Shown here: in pieces, positions 17,201-23,785 of the stretch
How positions within the stretch are numbered: position 1 is the stretch's first letter
Layout: each line of letters opens with the position of its first letter
Source: JAQBDA01 sp041301185
GTDB lineage: Bacteria > Chloroflexota > Anaerolineae > Anaerolineales > UBA4823
Assembly (NCBI GenBank): GCA_041301185.1
Contig: JBFYSV010000269.1
Coordinates: 1 to 31,489 of the forward strand
Direction of reading: 5' to 3'
Length of the DNA: 31,489 nt
Program-made: the position numbers and the translations under genes
The notes under the pieces: generated by a model
What the model was told of the DNA's origin: nothing
Databases searched by the model: none
Seen by the model: only the letters and a program-made list of their open reading frames with translations

Positions 17201-17652
17201 ACAAAGGCTTCATTCCTTACATAACGACCATAATAGAGTAAATAGGGTGATATCAGGATTAATATGGCTGCAATCAACGCACCGCTACGCCCCAGTAGCC
17301 GGCGATAGTTCCACATAAAAGCAATTGTAGCGATGCTGAATAAGGCAGCAGGAATCCGAGCGGTAAGATCATTGTCACCAAATAAGAAATATGACAAAGC
17401 AACAAGGTGGAACTGGAGCGGACCGTGGGTTACAGGGTCGTGAGAATAACCACGCCCTTCATGAAAAAGCCATGAAAAATAGACATGCGATGTCTCGTCG
17501 TGGCTCATCACCCGCTCCTCCAGTAGATAAAACCTGGAGATAATTCCCAGGATCAGGATGACAGCAAATACTACGATTTCCCAGTTAATCTTCGTGGATG
17601 AGAATAGGGGGCGGTCCAGCCAGGATGATTGTTTTTCCATCGTTTGCTGCAT
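14245..17652 (-). CDS. Agl23-type (TIGR03663-like) membrane glycosyltransferase-fold protein fused to NHL repeats
   Basis: An 1135-residue polytopic protein. Residues 25-640 carry about 12 hydrophobic helices with PMT/GT39-like features: MSHDETSHVYFSW (49-61, acidic residues on the first outer loop), THGPLQFHL, NEAFVAFFG and GEKMPWL (509-515), matching the 'flippase activity-associated protein Agl23' family. About 640-845 is an extracellular Tyr/Trp-rich domain. Residues 855-1135 hold five or six NHL-type blades (PRDIAVAPDGSLYIADSNNHRI; EPWGIAVGPDGSVYVADTWN), giving a beta-propeller outside the cell. Probable role: surface glycan or glycoprotein assembly using a lipid-linked sugar; substrate unknown. 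AAGGA six nt before ATG supports the start. It lies 30 bp after rluB in the same direction and may be in the scpB-rluB transcript. Confidence 0.8.
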   Translation of the reverse strand: MQQTMEKQSSWLDRPLFSSTKINWEIVVFAVILILGIISRFYLLEERVMSHDETSHVYFSWLFHEGRGYSHDPVTHGPLQFHLVALSYFLFGDNDLTARIPAALFSIATIAFMWNYRRLLGRSGALIAAILILISPYLLYYGRYVRNEAFVAFFGVITIWAILRYLESGAARYLYYLTIVTALHFTSKETSFIYTAQAMIFLAGYLIYRLSRQDWVKTEQRNRFLIALMVAILLIGIGGSLFLTNQPTPAATGTEVAPVPSVTPGTVEAPSGSLSLIGLILAGLGVLATISAVYFAISGYSWARLKEERSFGALIVQTSIVLPMLAPFPVKLLGFNPIDYNNPQSRLVTAIFVVILSLAAIVLGLLWNRRQWLINFAIFYAIFIVFYTSLFTNGFGFVTGLVGSLGYWLEQQGVNRGSQPWYYYGAIQIPVYEYLPALGTILTIIFGSRIIRWSRIEPLSTKSEMVAAEVDDSQLSESTEQEVCQQPETTVSLLIYWSITSLLAFTIAGEKMPWLTVHIAVPLVLTTGWFLGQIVDTTNWQEFRNNKGWLVLLLLPVFFISLAAAIGSLLGTQPPFQGKELEQLQATSTFITSLVVAIGSGFALAYLLRGWTNALLGRVITLSIFTLLGVLTVRTAFAASYINYDNANELLVYAHSASGPKVILSQIEEISRRTTDGLAIKVAYDNETTYPFWWYLRNFTTQDYFASNPSRAQREAPIILVGEGNYGKIEPVVGQAYNRYDYIRIWWPNQDYYDLTWQRILDAISDPQMREALFKIWLDRDYSLYGQVTNKDISFPNWYPSNRMRLYIRKDIANSLWNYGVAAAPEAVVADPYEGKQITVSADQIFGTTGSEPGQFQKPRDIAVAPDGSLYIADSNNHRIQHLDTQGNALHTWGTFADVASGQAPGGTFYEPWGIAVGPDGSVYVADTWNHRIQKFTAEGEFVTMWGYFGQAETPDAFWGPRDVLVSSDGIVYVTDTGNKRIALFDSNGSPITEFGEPGLSPGQFDEPVGIARNNEGLLYVADTWNQRIQSFMASTDLVYQPLNSWDVVAWYGQSLDNKPYLAVDSIGHVYATDPEGYRVLQFTSEGEFVRYWGDLSTGPDGFSMVSGIAVDENDGIWVTDPGNNRIMHFVLPPP

Positions 17653-17682
17653 AGATTATCCTTAGTCAACCAGAATCCTAAT

Positions 17683-18495
17683 TTACTTGTGCTTTTTATT
17701 AGACTGTTGTTTCCCGCCAGCCTTTGATTGAATCTGTTTTGGTGGGCTGGATTTTATCACCGGTTGCTTTTGGGGCTGGGTTGCTCTTTCTCCTTGCAAT
17801 GCTGCAACCTCATCGGGGGTCAAGAAGCGCCATTGGCGAGGTTTTAAGTTGCCCAAGCGGAGAGTTCCGAGCCGCACGCGGATGATCCGTACTACGGGTA
17901 ATCCAATCAGTGATCCGGTTTCCCGGATCTGGCGTTTCCTGCCTTCACGCATAATAACCCGTAGCCAGGTACCTTTACCATAAGTGGACTCAACGATGAC
18001 CTGAGCTGGGGCGGTTATATGCCCATCTGCTAAGACTACCCCACGTTGCCAGGTTGCCAGTTGTTTTTCATCTGGGCGGCGGGCGACCAGCACCCGATAC
18101 TCCTTCTCGTGTCCGTAACGGGGGTGGGTCAGGCGGTTGGCAAGCTCGCCATCGTTTGTAAGGAGAATCAGGCCTTCACTATCCACATCCAGACGTCCCA
18201 CGGGGAATATCTGTTCCGGAATATTCACAATATCCCGGACAGTGGGGCGGGTATCCTTTGATGAAACAGCGGAGAGAACACCGCGCGGCTTATTCAGTAG
18301 AACATATACCTGGTTTTTTTCAATATGGATGGACTGTCCATCCACCAAAATGCGATCTTTTGCAGGATCAGCTTTTGTCCCTAATACCGCAATATGGCCA
18401 TTGACGCTTACCCGACCTGCAGCAATGATTTCTTCACACATCCGCCTGGATCCAAGACTGGCTTGTGCCAGGATCTTTTGTAATCGTTCTTCCAT
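17683..18495 (-). CDS. RsuA/RluB-family rRNA pseudouridine synthase
   Basis: A 270-residue enzyme converting a specific rRNA uridine to pseudouridine. An S4 RNA-binding domain (about 1-60, MEERLQKILAQASLGSRR) precedes the catalytic domain, with GRLDVDSEGLILLTNDG holding the nucleophile D103, and then KEYRVLV and the MREGRKRQIRE motif (about 182-192). This fits RluB or RsuA; RluB is favoured because scpB lies directly upstream, a common neighbour of rluB. The last 35 residues are Lys/Gln/Ser-rich and probably disordered. No clear Shine-Dalgarno is seen; the start is 15 bp after the scpB stop, so re-initiation is likely. Confidence 0.9.
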   Translation of the reverse strand: MEERLQKILAQASLGSRRMCEEIIAAGRVSVNGHIAVLGTKADPAKDRILVDGQSIHIEKNQVYVLLNKPRGVLSAVSSKDTRPTVRDIVNIPEQIFPVGRLDVDSEGLILLTNDGELANRLTHPRYGHEKEYRVLVARRPDEKQLATWQRGVVLADGHITAPAQVIVESTYGKGTWLRVIMREGRKRQIRETGSLIGLPVVRIIRVRLGTLRLGNLKPRQWRFLTPDEVAALQGERATQPQKQPVIKSSPPKQIQSKAGGKQQSNKKHK

Positions 18496-18510
18496 GGGAA
18501 TTAATTCTAT

Positions 18511-19068
18511 CTATGCCTCACCAGCTGGAGCTATAGGTTCTAATTCGGGCAGGTCAGCCAGCGAGGAGAGACCAAAATGCCGTAGAAAATCGTGGGTTGT
18601 GGAGTATAAAATCGGCCTTCCGGGTGCCTCTGCCCGCCCGACTTCCTGGATCAATCCTTTGCTTAATAAACTCTTTAACACCCCATCGCTATTCACGCCT
18701 CGAATAGAGTCGATCTGTGGGCGGGTTACGAGTTCCTGGTAAGCGATAATCGCCAATGCTTCCAGCGCAGCGCGGCTGAGGCGAGAAGCAGCATCTAGCC
18801 CCAGCAAGCGCTCGATGTATGGGGATGCCTGGCTGGCTGTGGTTAGCTGGTAACGACCATGATGCCGTTGCAGGCGTAGACCCCGTTGGTTTTCCGGGCT
18901 TACATAGTCCGCATCCAGTTGGTTAAGACCCGCTTCGATCTCATTTAGCGGGAGATTAAGTGCGCTGGCAAGCTGGGTAGGATTAACCGCCCCTGGTGCA
19001 GCAAATAGGAGCGCTTCCAGCCGAGCAATTAGCGAAAAGTCATTATCAGGAGTGATGATGTCATTCAT
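18511..19068 (-). CDS. scpB: segregation and condensation protein B
   Basis: A 185-residue protein with two winged-helix domains, part of the SMC-ScpA-ScpB complex that compacts and segregates chromosomes. Recognisable parts are LIARLEALLFAAPGAVNPTQLASALN, RGLRLQRHHGRYQLTT, LSRAALEALAIIAYQELVTRPQID, IRGVNSDGVLKSLLSKGLI and EVGRAEAPGRPILYSTTHDFLRHFG. Length is normal. scpA, often just upstream, is absent; instead a divergent lipoprotein gene starts 23 bp away. Its extended -10 (19097-19105) falls inside the first codons of that gene. Confidence 0.93.
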   Translation of the reverse strand: MNDIITPDNDFSLIARLEALLFAAPGAVNPTQLASALNLPLNEIEAGLNQLDADYVSPENQRGLRLQRHHGRYQLTTASQASPYIERLLGLDAASRLSRAALEALAIIAYQELVTRPQIDSIRGVNSDGVLKSLLSKGLIQEVGRAEAPGRPILYSTTHDFLRHFGLSSLADLPELEPIAPAGEA

Positions 19069-19076
19069 GCTATGAT
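19068..19076 (+). promoter_or_regulatory. extended -10 element before the lipoprotein gene
   Basis: TGCTATGAT ends 15 nt before the ATG at 19092, giving a leader of roughly 8 nt. It overlaps the start codon of scpB on the other strand. Confidence 0.33.
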
Positions 19077-19091
19077 AAAATTCGCCTTAAA

Positions 19092-20705
19092 ATGCGATTA
19101 TACCATTCCCGCTTTCTCATCCAGTTTATCATAATCATCGTATCCTTGGGGTTGTTGGTATCATGCAGCACGCCTCAAGCTACCCTGAGTTTGATCTCTG
19201 TTGCGATCCTGGTCGACGATAACCAGGTAGAAGTAGATATTCCACCCGGCGGCAGTGTACAACAAGCGCTCGAGGCGTCTGGGATTACCCTGGAATACCT
19301 AGATCGCGTTGAACCACCCGCCTACACCCTCTTGGCGGATCAGGACCAGGTGCGGGTAGTTCGGGTGCGAGAGGAATTCACGGTAGAAGAAGAGATCATT
19401 CCATTTGAGAAGCAATTATTGCAAACAGAATCATTGCCAGATGGACAAACATTATTGGCTCAGAGTGGTGAGAATGGTGTTCGTGAGATTACATACCGGC
19501 AAGTATTTGAAGATGGCGTAGAGGTTTCCCGGTATCCAGTTCGCTCCAGTGTTGTTGTGGATGCTGTCCCAGAAATCTTCATGGTGGGTATCCAAACGCC
19601 TTACGTACCAGTAAGTATTCCCGGCAGGTTGGTTTATCTCCTTGCCGGAAACGCCTGGATGATGGAACAGACAAGCGGAAATCGCAAGGCAATCGTCGTC
19701 ACGGGTGATCTGGATGGGCGGATATTCACTTTATCTAGAGATGGTTCGCGACTTCTATTCACTCGTCGCAGCAACGAAGAGGGCCAGATCAATACATTAT
19801 GGGTAGCCGATATCAACACAGACCCCATTGCGTTATATAATCTAAATATCAACAATATTGTCCATTTTGCTGAGTGGTTGCCTGATCCAAAAAATGATAA
19901 AATCATCTTTTCTACAGTCGAGCCTCGACCTACGGCTCCGGGGTGGCAGGCAAATAACGACCTGAACGTGGCTAGCTTCAGCACCAGAGAGTGGGTATCA
20001 CAGTGGAAGGTGTACGTGGATGCAAATTCAGGGGGAGTTTATGGCTGGTGGGGCACTGATTACTTGTTAGAACCTGATGGTGAACGCGTGGCTTATGCTC
20101 GACCGGATGGTGTCGGGTATGTAAATATGGAAGATGGCAGCCTTATGCCATTAATGGATATTGTTCCTGTACAGACAGGCGGCGATTGGGCCTGGATTCC
20201 GGGATTTTCCTGGAGCCCGGATGGAAAAACGATGTATGTTGTTGACCATTCAAACCCATCTGGTTCAACCCAACCGGAAGAATCATCATTCTTTGATGTA
20301 GGCGCTATTCTATTAGAAGCAGGCAGCTATATACCGATGATTCCACAAACCGGTATGTTTGCTTATCCTTCAACCTCTCCATTCTTGCCACAGCCCTCTG
20401 CAGAAAATGATTATCTGGTAGCTTACCTCCAGGCCATCTTTCCGAACCAGAGCGATACCAGCCGATACCGACTGGTTGTAATGGATCGAGATGGGTCCGA
20501 CCGAAGGATGTTGTATCCTGCAGATGGAGAGCCAGGTATTGAACCGCAAACACCCGTCTGGTCGCCAGCGACTCTCACCGAGACAGGAAGATATTCGATT
20601 GCAGTGATTAATGAAGGAAATTTGTGGCTTGTGGATTCAGCCGGAATCGAATCACCGCAGCAGATCACGGGCGACGGACTGGTCACCCGCATAGATTGGA
20701 AATAA
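19092..20705 (+). CDS. lipoprotein with DUF348-like/G5 domains and a WD40/TolB-like propeller
   Basis: A 537-residue exported lipoprotein. A signal peptide (residues 1-24, hydrophobic IQFIIIIVSLGLLVSC) ends in lipobox LVSC with lipidated C25. Residues about 35-95 (VAILVDDNQVEVDIPPGGSVQQALEASG) resemble the ubiquitin-like DUF348 domain. Residues about 92-167 (REEFTVEEEIIPF through RSSVVVDAVPEIFMVG) match a G5 domain, which binds GlcNAc polymers or cell wall. The rest holds repeats of the type SRDGSRLLFTRR, WSPDGKTMYVVD and VVMDRDGSDRRML, a TolB/WD40-like beta-propeller. Likely role: surface or wall-associated binding protein; ligand unknown. No Shine-Dalgarno is visible; a leaderless or short-leader start is likely. 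It heads a closely spaced plus-strand gene series. Confidence 0.82.
   Translation: MRLYHSRFLIQFIIIIVSLGLLVSCSTPQATLSLISVAILVDDNQVEVDIPPGGSVQQALEASGITLEYLDRVEPPAYTLLADQDQVRVVRVREEFTVEEEIIPFEKQLLQTESLPDGQTLLAQSGENGVREITYRQVFEDGVEVSRYPVRSSVVVDAVPEIFMVGIQTPYVPVSIPGRLVYLLAGNAWMMEQTSGNRKAIVVTGDLDGRIFTLSRDGSRLLFTRRSNEEGQINTLWVADINTDPIALYNLNINNIVHFAEWLPDPKNDKIIFSTVEPRPTAPGWQANNDLNVASFSTREWVSQWKVYVDANSGGVYGWWGTDYLLEPDGERVAYARPDGVGYVNMEDGSLMPLMDIVPVQTGGDWAWIPGFSWSPDGKTMYVVDHSNPSGSTQPEESSFFDVGAILLEAGSYIPMIPQTGMFAYPSTSPFLPQPSAENDYLVAYLQAIFPNQSDTSRYRLVVMDRDGSDRRMLYPADGEPGIEPQTPVWSPATLTETGRYSIAVINEGNLWLVDSAGIESPQQITGDGLVTRIDWK
19097..19105 (-). promoter_or_regulatory. extended -10 promoter element of scpB
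   Basis: The minus strand reads TGGTATAAT about 28 nt before the scpB ATG. It lies within codons 2-5 of the divergent lipoprotein gene, so the two promoter regions overlap. Confidence 0.4.
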
Positions 20706-20726
20706 CTTTTTGATTGGGGATTAACC

Positions 20727-21686
20727 ATGAGAATATTAATTACTGGAGCAGCTGGATTCTTGGGCTCGCATTTATGCGATCGATTGCTGAGAGATGAGCA
20801 TACCGTTATCGGTATGGATAACTTCATTACCGGGAATCCAAACAACCTTGCTCACCTGGCAGGAAACGCGAACTTTTCTTTCATACGACACGATGTTTCG
20901 AACTTTATATTCGTCCCCGGAAAAATTGATGCAGTGCTACACTTTGCATCCCCCGCGAGCCCGAACCCGCATTCGCCGTATGGCTATGTTAATTTACCTA
21001 TCCAAACTATGAAGGCTGGTGCGTTAGGCACCCATAATTCCCTGGGAGTTGCCCGGGCGCATGGTGCCCGATTATTACTTGCATCAACCAGCGAGATTTA
21101 TGGCGATCCGCTTGAGCATCCTCAGACCGAGAGTTACTGGGGGCACGTTGATCCGATCGGAACACGCTCCGTGTACGATGAAGCCAAACGATTTGCCGAA
21201 GCGCTTACCATGGCATACCATCGTTTTCACGGGATAGATACCCGGATTGTTAGGATATTCAATACCTTCGGCCCTCGAATGAGATTGGATGATGGCAGAG
21301 TTGTGCCCAATTTCATCAAACAAGCCTTGCTGGGCGAGCCTCTGACGATTTATGGAGATGGCTCTCAAACCCGGAGCTTTTGTTACGCGGATGACCTGGT
21401 TGAAGGCATCGTCCGGTTATTGTATTCAGATGAGCACCAGCCTGTGAATATTGGTAACCCGGTAGAAATTACTATTTTGGAATTTGCAGATATGATCAAT
21501 AAAATTGTTGGTAATCCTACTGGTGTTCAATATCACCCCGGGCAGCGGGGCGAGGGAGATCCGCAACGGCGCCAACCCGACATCACTCGTGCCAGGCAGG
21601 TGCTAAACTGGGTACCGGTTGTGCCGACAGCAGAAGGCATTTCACGAACAATCCCGTATTTTAAGAAAGAAATGGGTCTGGATTGA
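20727..21686 (+). CDS. UDP-glucuronate decarboxylase-like NAD-dependent sugar epimerase/dehydratase
   Basis: A 319-residue extended short-chain dehydrogenase. NAD-binding GAAGFLG is at 7-13, LHFASPASP at about 71-79, LASTSEIYGDP near 118-128, catalytic Y150 and K154 (YDEAK), and QTRSFCYADD near 214-223. The order and the TSEIYGDPLEHPQTESYWGHV segment fit UDP-xylose synthase (UDP-glucuronate to UDP-xylose + CO2). However, the usual NPIGPR.CYDEGKR signature reads DPIGTRSVYDEAKR here, so exact substrate is less sure. It is 21 bp after the lipoprotein gene and 1 bp before gtrA, a context of cell-surface sugar metabolism. Confidence 0.82.
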   Translation: MRILITGAAGFLGSHLCDRLLRDEHTVIGMDNFITGNPNNLAHLAGNANFSFIRHDVSNFIFVPGKIDAVLHFASPASPNPHSPYGYVNLPIQTMKAGALGTHNSLGVARAHGARLLLASTSEIYGDPLEHPQTESYWGHVDPIGTRSVYDEAKRFAEALTMAYHRFHGIDTRIVRIFNTFGPRMRLDDGRVVPNFIKQALLGEPLTIYGDGSQTRSFCYADDLVEGIVRLLYSDEHQPVNIGNPVEITILEFADMINKIVGNPTGVQYHPGQRGEGDPQRRQPDITRARQVLNWVPVVPTAEGISRTIPYFKKEMGLD

Positions 21687-21687
21687 T

Positions 21688-22155
21688 ATGACCGTGCTGG
21701 TGACCAACCCCAGAGAAAGAGATCGTTTTCTCCGCTTTGCAATGGTGGGTATTATCGGTGCAGTGGTTGATTTCGGGATTTTTAATATCCTTACCGGAGT
21801 ATTCAAAATGCCAGCGGTATGGGCAAGTATTTTATCGTTCATCGCAGCGGTTGCCAGCAATTTTACTTGGAACCGTTTCTGGACTTACCCAGACTCGCGC
21901 TCTAAGCGGATCTCGGTTCAATTAGCTGAGTTTACGATCATCAGCCTGATAGGACTAGCCATACGGACACCGGTTTTCATCGTGCTAGAGAATTTTTTCA
22001 ATAAGATATTCACCAGCCTTAATTTTCCATACACTTCAATCGTTACCCCAGAATTCTTAGGGCATAACCTTGCCCTGGCCTGTGCAGTGATCCTTGTTAT
22101 GTTCTGGAATTTCTTTGTCAACCGGTATTGGACTTACCGGGATGTTGCGGCATAA
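21688..22155 (+). CDS. GtrA-family membrane protein
   Basis: A 155-residue protein with four predicted membrane helices (RFAMVGIIGAVVDFGIFNIL; AVWASILSFIAAVASNFTWNRFWTY; LAEFTIISLIGLAIRTPVFIVL; LALACAVILVMFWNFFVNRYWTY). The NFTWNRFWTY and NFFVNRYWTY signatures are typical of GtrA, whose members are thought to move or hold lipid-linked sugars for glycosylation of surface polymers. The start MTVLVTNPRERDRFLRF lies 1 bp after the stop of the sugar-nucleotide gene; an in-frame extension to 21619 overlaps that gene. Tight spacing implies co-translation. Confidence 0.87.
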   Translation: MTVLVTNPRERDRFLRFAMVGIIGAVVDFGIFNILTGVFKMPAVWASILSFIAAVASNFTWNRFWTYPDSRSKRISVQLAEFTIISLIGLAIRTPVFIVLENFFNKIFTSLNFPYTSIVTPEFLGHNLALACAVILVMFWNFFVNRYWTYRDVAA

Positions 22156-22210
22156 TAAATTATCGATGGCTGAAGAATACTCTCATAGTAATTCATTATC
22201 TGGCGGGGAT

Positions 22211-23377
22211 ATGTCATCTGATTCTTCCGTGATCACGGAAGTGCATTCCCTAAAGGAGTTGTTGGATCGAATCACCGGTCGTGAATTCCGTGCTTCACTG
22301 CCAGCGGAAGAGTCTGGCCTGGCAGAGGCATTGCCGTTTCCGTTTCTGGCATTGGTGGGACAACGGGAGATGAAAACCGCGTTGATTCTCGCCCTAATCA
22401 ATCCGTCCATCGGAGGCGTTCTGCTGATTGGCCCTCGTGGGACTGGGAAAACCACCGCAGTTCGCAGCCTGGTCGATTTACTCCCGAAGGTGCCACGGAG
22501 CCTGTGCTATTATGGCTGCACACCTGAGGATATCGAGGCTGGCGGAATCGATGCGGTCTGCCCGGATTGCGCCAGGAAATTTGCTCAAGGCGAAGAGCTT
22601 GTAAAACTGGATAGTGCACGGTTGGTAGAGCTTCCCTTGAACGCCCGTTTGGAAGATGTTGTCGGAGGAATGGATGAGCGAGCAGCAATTCACGATAGGG
22701 TGCGACTGAAACGCGGGTTGTTAGCACAGGCAGACCGAAATATACTGTATGTGGATGAAGTCAACTTGTTGGGCGGGGAGGTTGTGGATGCGTTGTTGGA
22801 TGCTGCGGCTCAGGGCACCTACACTGTCCGGCGTGGTCCGATATCGGCAACCTACTGGTCGAGGTTGATACTGATTGGCTCTATGAATCCCGAAGAAGGC
22901 ACGCTTCGGCCTCAAATCCAGGATCGCTTTGGTTTGCGTGTGGTTGTGCGTGGGTTGAGTGATGTTGGAGAGAGATTGGAGGCTTATCAAAGGGTGCGGT
23001 CTTATCTAGAGAATCGCAGGCGGACGGTAGCAGGTTTTCAGGTAGAGACTGAGATTGCCCGGGCTGAGCTGCAAGCTGCCCGAAATCTGATGCACCATGT
23101 TACCCTCCCGGAGGCAGTTGCCAAGAGTGGGTTAGAATTAATCAATCACTTGAAGATTGATTCCTTACGGGCAGAAATTACCCTGTTTGAAGCCGCTCGA
23201 GCCTACGCCGCAGCGGATGCACGGTCTTCCGTTACCCATCAGGATTTGGAGGAGGTGGCATTGATGGCGCTGCGCTTGCGGCGTTCTGAATTCATCACCA
23301 ACTATTTTGATCATCAGCAATCTGAGGATGACGAAATTATCCAGGCCCAAAAGTTGCTTTTCCATCCAAATGAATAA
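22211..23377 (+). CDS. ChlI-like (magnesium chelatase family) AAA+ ATPase with Cys insert
   Basis: A 388-residue AAA+ ATPase. Walker A is GPRGTGKT (74-81), Walker B ILYVDE (178-183), and GSMNPEEG (223-230) is the sensor region, with RPQIQDRFGLRV matching ChlI/BchI. Four Cys (C99, C103, C117, C120: CYYGC..., CPDC) lie in an insert, possibly a zinc site. The C-terminal helical lid is present. There is no VWA (ChlD) domain and no large chelatase subunit in the window, so a chlorophyll role is unlikely; family members without partners are often labelled magnesium chelatase. The start is uncertain: 22211 has GGCGGGG upstream, but ATG at 22166 or 22142 also fits, the last overlapping gtrA. Confidence 0.8.
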   Translation: MSSDSSVITEVHSLKELLDRITGREFRASLPAEESGLAEALPFPFLALVGQREMKTALILALINPSIGGVLLIGPRGTGKTTAVRSLVDLLPKVPRSLCYYGCTPEDIEAGGIDAVCPDCARKFAQGEELVKLDSARLVELPLNARLEDVVGGMDERAAIHDRVRLKRGLLAQADRNILYVDEVNLLGGEVVDALLDAAAQGTYTVRRGPISATYWSRLILIGSMNPEEGTLRPQIQDRFGLRVVVRGLSDVGERLEAYQRVRSYLENRRRTVAGFQVETEIARAELQAARNLMHHVTLPEAVAKSGLELINHLKIDSLRAEITLFEAARAYAAADARSSVTHQDLEEVALMALRLRRSEFITNYFDHQQSEDDEIIQAQKLLFHPNE

Positions 23378-23422
23378 TCATGGGATATCTCATAAACAGT
23401 TTCCCCACACGAGGAGGTTAGA

Positions 23423-23785
23423 ATGTCTGCCGATTCAACCGTAACTGCTGAACAAAAAGCGCCTGGTTCGACGGGTGAATTCATCAAGAAGGGGTGGGAG
23501 TTCAAAGCCAGTGGAAAATTCGATGACGCAGAGGCGAGCTTCCGGAAAGCAATTTCAGTTGATCCTTCTTCTGTCGAAGCATACTATGGCCTTAGCCTGA
23601 CCCTAAAGTCACAGGACCGTCGCCAGGACAGCATCGCTGGCTTTGAGAAGGTGCTGGAACTTATCGATCTCGGAATGGAAGATCGTGTACGAGGCGAGAT
23701 GCTGCGCCGCCTGGCACTCGCCCATATTAACCAGCTCCGCAGCGGGGACTGGAATTTGGAAAAAGAGATCTGGAAGCACAAATGA
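23423..23785 (+). CDS. TPR-repeat protein
   Basis: A 120-residue cytosolic protein with tetratricopeptide-like helices: FIKKGWEFKASGKFDDAEASFRKAISVDPSSVEAYYGLSLTLKSQDRRQDSIAGFEKVLEL spans nearly two TPR units (about 20-80), followed by one more helix pair. TPRs hold other proteins together; the partner is unknown. Strong GAGGAGG precedes ATG. It follows the ChlI-like gene by 45 bp, and its stop overlaps the start of the UroD-like gene by 4 bp (ATGA), indicating translational coupling, so those neighbours are natural candidate partners. Confidence 0.85.
   Translation: MSADSTVTAEQKAPGSTGEFIKKGWEFKASGKFDDAEASFRKAISVDPSSVEAYYGLSLTLKSQDRRQDSIAGFEKVLELIDLGMEDRVRGEMLRRLALAHINQLRSGDWNLEKEIWKHK

Noticed and set aside
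22211..23377. Evidence of chlorophyll synthesis from the ChlI-like gene
   Set aside because: No ChlD, ChlH or other bacteriochlorophyll gene is present, and ChlI-like ATPases are common in non-phototrophs.
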